The notes under the pieces: generated by a model
Database searches by the model: none
Told to the model about the DNA's origin: nothing
Seen by the model: the letters and a program-made list of their open reading frames with translations, nothing else
Assembly: GCA_039881145.1 (NCBI GenBank)
Contig: JAYKKI010000087.1
Coordinates: 8,114,001 to 8,178,000, forward strand
DNA length: 64,000 nt
From: Druceiella hillmani
Lineage: Eukaryota > Arthropoda > Insecta > Lepidoptera > Hepialidae
Direction of reading: 5' to 3'
Shown here: piece after piece, positions 58,036 to 64,000 of the stretch
Position numbering within the stretch: the first letter of the stretch is position 1
How the letters are laid out: each line of letters starts with the position of its first letter
Made by a program: the position numbers and the translations under genes

Positions 58036-60900
58036 TTGAGTCCTATAACGTGTCTACGAATACTTTTCTGCTACTGAGAAAAACAATTTTACAGTTAGTA
58101 ACGTTTTTGCGTTCCAATAAACTATTGACTACTGGATATTTCTATCTATGTCTTATCTATGGATAAAATTGCTACTATTATCTACCGCTAGGGGCAATAT
58201 ATGGAGATGACAGTTCGTGGAGTTCTTATAAAATTTAGATTTCTACCCACGCAACAGTCAGTTCGAAATACGCTATCTCTCGATTTTATCAGATTGCCCT
58301 TAATTTATGGCTAATAATTGTAATATTTCTGTGTGAGTTATTAATGTAGCGAAAGTGGTATGAAAATATTAAATAATTTGTATACTGAATTTGGAATATT
58401 GGTGAAGAAGAAACTTTACAATATGAACTTTATATAGTAATAATTATTCATGATAATTATATTCATTAAATAATTTGAACTATACTTATACGTTCCTCTA
58501 AGTAAATATGCAAGTTATTTATAATAACTGCATCAAAATAATAACTGCATTCAGGATATAATTTAAAAAAAATACTATAAAGCAAGCTGTGTTATGGAGG
58601 GTATTTTTTAAAACCATTTACTGGTTAGAGGTTATGCCAGTATAATTCGAATAAGATGCAAAATTTTACTAATTTGGTGAAAATAAAAGTTTTTAAGCAG
58701 GGTTTCAATGTATATTACAAAAAAATTTACAAAATAAAAATTAATTTGTATGCTTGATTAAGGAATTACATAAGTAATTTTTCATTTTGTAATATTGGCA
58801 AACGTAACAAATATTTTATTATAAATATTAAATTCCATATTGAAATTCATGGGATGCAAAATTTTAAATTTCATGATGATATTATCCCTCATACATATTT
58901 AAATCAACATCTTTAAGGTCTCATTTAATTTTTTTAAATGTTAAGAAATTTTTAAAGTGAAACTTTTATTGTATCGCCTCAGAATATTTCGTTTACCTAT
59001 CGCATGTCGCATTACAGTCGGCCGCGGAGTGGGGGTAAAGAAACCAATATGGCGGTACCTATAGCTCTCATCAGCTGTGCAGCGTTGGTATGGTACTACG
59101 ATCGATGCAGTTTTTACCAGACAAATTGAAAAAATAGAATGCATGTCAATGTTTACTTATTTTAGTTACCACAAAATATTATTTATATTTATAAACTGTG
59201 AGACTCAAAGCGAAGATGAAGTTAGTGATCAAATAATCGAAATTTAAAATAATTCAATGATTTATATAAATATTGATCTACGTTTTTAATATGTATATAT
59301 ATATATCATACCGAACATTGTATTTATTTATGTATTCTGTACTTTAGTACGCAGAGTAAAATAAACATTCATAGTTATATATCTTGTCTACTATTATCAT
59401 TTCCTTTTTCACGTCTTAAGTTAATATTACTTTTAAAATCCTAAATCAAGTAGCTTTCGAAAAATTCTCAATTAAATGCCTACAATCTGAAAAAAAGTTT
59501 CACTTTCATCGTGGTTTCCTAAAACCACACAACTTGTTTTATAAATTTTCTTCTCTGATAATTTTCATTTGTTTTTTTTTCACAAAATTTCATTTAGCGT
59601 GCATCAAACGTGAGATGAGTTATTTTTGAAATGTGTTGAAAAATGTTTCCTGGGTAATCTCATGGAAATATTACTTTTATTTTCTTACTGAGTCACTCAT
59701 AGGCGTAACAAAATAATTAAGATATATGGCAAATAGTTATTAAGGTGTAATTTTATGTGTTGTACTTACATCATTCTCTTACTTAATGTATTACTTTTTG
59801 CTCTCAATGTAAATATAAAAAATATGTTTAAGCCAATTATGTGATAATATATTTATAATAAAAAATACAACCTTATTTTGCATCTGGCAATTGTAGTGAT
59901 TCATTAATTTGTCACCGATAATTTAATTTTGAAAGTAAAAATTGTTTTTCTTTGTTTTCGAAAATTATGTTACATGAAATCATATCAATCATCGTAAATG
60001 AATATAATTTCAGTCTTGTGCTTGTAAGTGTGGTAACTTTATCGCATCTCTATTTATTATTTTGTTTGTACAAAAGCAGCGAATAATTTCATAAGACGTC
60101 AACAACATGAACTCGACGTTTTCAGTCACGTCACGTTAGGAAATACCTTTCCAAGAAAATAATTTGATTCACTAGTTTCGTAACTACATTTTTCGTTGAT
60201 ATGTATTGTCACAATATATTTTCTTTTGTATTATATTATAATTGAGTATTGGAAAATAACAGTGATGTCAATGTATATTAGGTAAATAGCATCGTGAAGT
60301 AAAATTATTATCTCATAACGTATTCATAATTTTGTTGATTGAAAACGCTTGTACCGCTTCGATAACTGTTTGGTATATAGGAGCGCAATGATGAAAACTT
60401 AAAAAAAGGGAAGTAGAAAAGTCCCCGTAGCAAGATATAACAGGAAAATATTTATTATGTTTGTACAACTTGGTCATATTTATAATAATTTCATATTTTA
60501 AGTAATTATAATTTACGTCCCAATATTATTTTACATTCCAAGATTCATTATTGAATAATTGAAAAAAACATATTGTTTCACATTAAACCAATTTTATATC
60601 ATCTACAGGCATCGCGAGAATACTTAAAGAGTAAAACCGCTAAAGTAATTTTCACTTCACATCATAAATTTCTAAAGTGAATATAATTGTCATATTAAGC
60701 ACAGGGAAACTAGAAGTAGTAGATGTGAGCAGACGCGAGCAGACGATGTGACGATGTAAGTTTCTTAAAACATATATGTCTTTCTCCTAATCCTGAAAGA
60801 ATTCTGAAAGGTTCAGTTTAGCAAAATACTTTTAAAAATAAATCATATTAATATTCTTAAAGATATCAGTTAAATATCGCTGTAAACCATTTTTATTACG
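58036..60900. other. AT-rich stretch with a G+C-rich patch at 59.0 kb
   Basis: No protein domain was recognised in about 2.9 kb. A patch at about 58990-59115 is G+C- and CpG-rich. It includes CGGCCGCGGAG and AATATGGCGG, a word like the YY1-type motif common at animal promoters. I cannot tie it to a transcript. Confidence 0.35.
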
Positions 60901-60902
60901 CA

Positions 60903-60951
60903 TGTCTTATAGTTCACGTCATATATGCAACATGACGTGAACTATAAGACA
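60903..60951. repeat. Perfect 20-bp hairpin
   Basis: Arms 60903-60922 and 60932-60951 (TGTCTTATAGTTCACGTCAT and its reverse complement) pair perfectly around a 9-nt loop. No larger element is visible around it. Confidence 0.88.
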
Positions 60952-63736
60952 CGACAAAATTATAAAACGCTAAAGATTTTTCATTATTTCATCAGTTTTC
61001 CACCATTGAATAAGTTTAGCAAAGGCAGTCATTACAGTTTTAGAAAAAGACAGCTACAATTTTCTTATATGTGCCGCATAAAGCCATGCTGCCTTAACAG
61101 TGTAACAAAATTATAGCACAATTAGGTAAACGGAAATAATAACAAAGAATATTAGTTATTTTTCTAAACTTCAGCAGCATTTGATATACCTCCTTTATTT
61201 GTCAAAACTTTAGTAGGATTTTATATAGGTTTTGTACTTAATTTTTTTTTCTAAATACCTCAGCTTTAATCGCTATTTATTGGAAATTGTCGAATTGCTT
61301 CTCATTTGACTTTAGAGCACATACTAGCTTTCCTCTACAATATTCAAACGATGAGAGACTACTTATCATTTCATAATTTGATATTTCTTAAAAAATATAC
61401 TCTAATAACTCTCATGAATTAAACGGTCCCTTTGACGTATATTACTGGCCTTATGTTTACCTTGAAATTTAGCCAATTGTCCATGGATCAATTTAATATG
61501 ACTTATTATCCATTGTTCACTAACATAAAGTTGGAGACTTATGTAACATTTTGTCCATCAAACTGTTTGGGACTTAGAATTATCCCTGTTTTTTCTTGAT
61601 TCAGTGTAATCTTTAAATCAAATTCTGTTACATTACATGTGACCAAATTTAAGTAGCTTCTTGATTTCACTTTTTCACATTTAGCTATTAATTGACTGAA
61701 AACTGTGTTTTTTCCATATTTTAAAAACAAAAATTTTACTAATAAATTGACAAACATGTAACCATACTATTACGTTCTTTTCTTAAAAAACCCTAGCAGT
61801 CATCAAGTATTTTAAAAGAGCTGTAACAGTAAAAACACCTCTGCGCTAAATAAATATTTCTCGTATTTATTTGCAGTACTATAATAAAGTGCTATACCTC
61901 ACATATTAACTGAATCTTGTGAAATAGTATCAGAAATTACTCTTCAGATTCAATTTTAATTTTTAAAATTTGGCATCAAAATTATGATATTGCATGTTAA
62001 CGTCCCGTACTATTTAACATATATACTAAAATAAGCATTTTGGTAAAGTAATTTTATAATCGTTACTTATTTACAGGTATAGCAAATTATTTGTAAGGTT
62101 AATTTTTCTTATCTCTGTTAGTATTATTTTTTATTAACTTCCGCTTTACACCTGAACATGGTTTTCGCAAGCAATTTAAAATTCCGCTTTTTAACAAAAA
62201 ACTGATCTGTCATACTTGCACACGAACGAATTTGGGTAGTTTATTATTTATTTATTAAATAATTTTGGGTTTCTTATCTTAGTGAAATATTGATAGACGA
62301 TGGCATTAACATTGCTCTTCTCCCCCTAGAAACCTTTTCCCCCCATTATATGATAACAATATACAATATATTAGATATTGACTGAAGGGAATGTAGAAGT
62401 GAATAAATAAAATTAATGCATATGGTATAACAGATTAAAAAATATAAAAGAATATTAACATAGGAAACAAGATTTTCCTAATACTGTTTAAAATAATGTT
62501 TTGTTTAATACTGTGATTCTGTAAGGTAAAAAAACATAAAGTAAGGAAAAATGTTCACGCACTTTAAATGTCAAAGAGTTACCACTTTTTACACTTTTCC
62601 ACTGCCAGGCGCCAGCTCGGGTCTAAACTTTAACTGCTAAAGGAAGTACGGGTATATGCGCACTGATCAAATAAATTTATTCCAAATGCCATTAAAATTG
62701 CTTCAAATAAAAGTAAAAAAAATTAAATTAAAAAAAAATTTTTTTTTATTCGAGACATGGTTAATTAATTCAGAAAGAATAACAGAAAACGTAAAAGTGT
62801 AGTTTACAACTCAATAGTCTATACTCCCCACAAATGTGATCTCGTTCCAGACTCTCGTGGGTTTTCAACAAGGACAGATTTCATTCTCATATGCTATTGC
62901 AAAGAAGCCTTTTGCTTCTTATAATTTAAGTTCCAAACAAATATGAATCGCGAAAGTTTGCTCCGTTTTATCAATCATATATTCAAATATATTTCACATT
63001 CTTTACTCAGCTTAATTGATAAAGTTCCATTACGATCTTATGCTCCTCAAATGCAAAATAATACTTGTTCGTCGTTTGTATTTCAGCGTGTTTCAATAAT
63101 TTTCGATTTAAAAATATTGGAAAAAATTACTTAGTTTTATTTTCATGAATCATGAATTTTAATATAAGATGGGGCTATGACACTGCTTACAAAACTACTA
63201 CTTCTTGCTTTTACGTAATTCATGATAGAACATAAAGTTGCTTTCGGGTCCTTTCAAACGTTTAAGGAAATATTACTTTTGACTTTATTAAGTTTAAAAG
63301 TGAAACTTAAATTAAATTTGTTTTTTCATGTTTTATAATTTATTGCTAGAAAATACATTTGAATATAATATAATACCATTGAGAAGAATAATAAAAAACA
63401 AATTATTTCGTATAAATGACAGTGGTTTTTTTTTATTTTTCATGGCATTGGAATTAAAACATAAATATATATTTATTTAAAATACATATTTATAATGTAA
63501 TTTTTTTAATCTTCCTAACGGCATTTTATAGGTATTACCTCACTCGTGATAAATGGGAGCAAAATATTTATTAAATTTTATGATGAATGACTTCTTATGC
63601 ATTGTGCAGGTAGTAATTATATTTCGGCATTATTTTGTTACGTTCATATTTGAGGATTCTTGTCGAATTGTTTTGAAACAAAAGAATTATTTTATTTAAT
63701 TAAATATTTATTTATTTTAATTAATTAAGTAACAAA
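60952..63736. other. AT-rich sequence without recognisable gene
   Basis: Open frames at 60925-61116, 61539-61757 (minus) and 62943-63134 have no family resemblance. On the minus strand the last ~40 bp (63695-63736) hold AATAAATAAATA, usable as a poly(A) signal for the exon candidate that follows. Confidence 0.4.
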
Positions 63737-63950
63737 TCAGAATCTAGTAAGTGTCGTCGGATCAGAAGCGTTAGACTTTTCCATAATACTGTATATATTT
63801 TCTAAACGTGGTTTTATAAATGAAATATCTACTGGGATTACTGCACTTAAATATCCGTCAATTAATTTTAAGGATCTCAAAGGATCAAAATACATACCAA
63901 AATTTTTTACAGTGGGTTGGATGAATTTATCCTGCGCCGATGATAGTACA
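63737..63950 (-). CDS. Possible terminal exon, product unknown
   Basis: On the minus strand a 214-nt segment lies between an acceptor-like site (TCTAATTACAG, reading downwards into 63950) and a TGA at 63737-63739. After one leading base it gives 71 open codons. The peptide has a mixed, protein-like composition: FIQPTVKNFGMYFDPL, then LKLIDGYLSAVIPVDISF, then KPRLENIYSIMEK. AATAAA-type signals follow within about 25-40 bp of the stop. In such AT-rich DNA a 70-codon frame with this composition is above background, but I do not recognise the family and see no upstream exon because the window ends. It may be the last exon of a host gene or part of another retroelement. Confidence 0.35.
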
Positions 63951-64000
63951 CTGTAATTAGATAATGAAATTAATTAAAACTATATGCTTATTTATATATT

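Overview
The window looks like a gene-poor, repeat-rich stretch of an animal nuclear genome, most likely an insect or other arthropod. The reasons are the very high A+T content (about 70% or more by eye, not counted), the lack of any dense or operon-like coding, long (TA)n arrays every few kilobases, and a set of eukaryotic transposable-element remnants typical of insects: Helentron-type Helitron, pogo with Pipsqueak-type HTH, mariner, a DD41D Tc1/mariner element, copia, RTE-like and jockey/CR1-like non-LTR elements, and hAT. Two copies of a repeat with a GTCCGTCTGTCTGTC signature recall interspersed repeats best known from Lepidoptera, but I do not assign an order.

Layout. 1-2.0 kb: a hairpin and an array of degenerate ~70-75 bp repeats. 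3.03-3.35 kb: possible solo LTR. 4.14-6.0 kb: Helentron remnant (PIF1-type helicase followed by an endonuclease domain). 7.0-7.1 kb: the 1.4-2.0 kb repeat again, inverted. 7.2-20.9 kb: mostly unassignable AT-rich sequence with a hAT fragment at 13.4 kb and diverged tandem duplications near 15 and 19 kb. 20.97-23.4 kb: a pogo-type transposase gene with a probable 5'UTR intron and a C-terminal PHD-like zinc finger, broken by several frameshifts. 27.2-27.4 kb: fold-back MITE. 29.24-30.55 kb: a complete Tc1/mariner element of DD41D spacing with 32-bp terminal inverted repeats and a dead transposase. 31 kb: small tandem repeats and two hairpins. 35.2-35.8 kb: internally deleted mariner on the minus strand. 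38.0-42.75 kb: three decayed elements side by side (a DTDV/LTGCD-type ORF on minus, copia pol on plus, RTE-like pol on minus). 42.8-45.1 kb: the two GTCCGTC-type repeats. 47.6 kb: a 40-bp-arm hairpin. 49.3-49.85 kb: non-LTR pol fragment. 50.7-51.0 kb: ATCGAT-rich repeat. 52.1 kb: a second, shorter relative of the 27.2 kb MITE. 53.1-53.5 kb: ~205 bp tandem duplication. 54.7-55.56 kb: mariner with one TIR. 56.1 kb: CTCA repeat. 57.7-58.0 kb: another non-LTR fragment. 63.74-63.95 kb: a possible terminal exon on the minus strand.

I see no intact host gene. All recognised proteins are transposon-derived and every one carries stops, frameshifts, deletions or lost catalytic residues, so nothing here is likely to move by itself. 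The most instructive items are the DD41D element, the pogo-PHD gene, the Helentron with its flanking inverted repeat arrays, and the cluster of elements at 38-42.75 kb.
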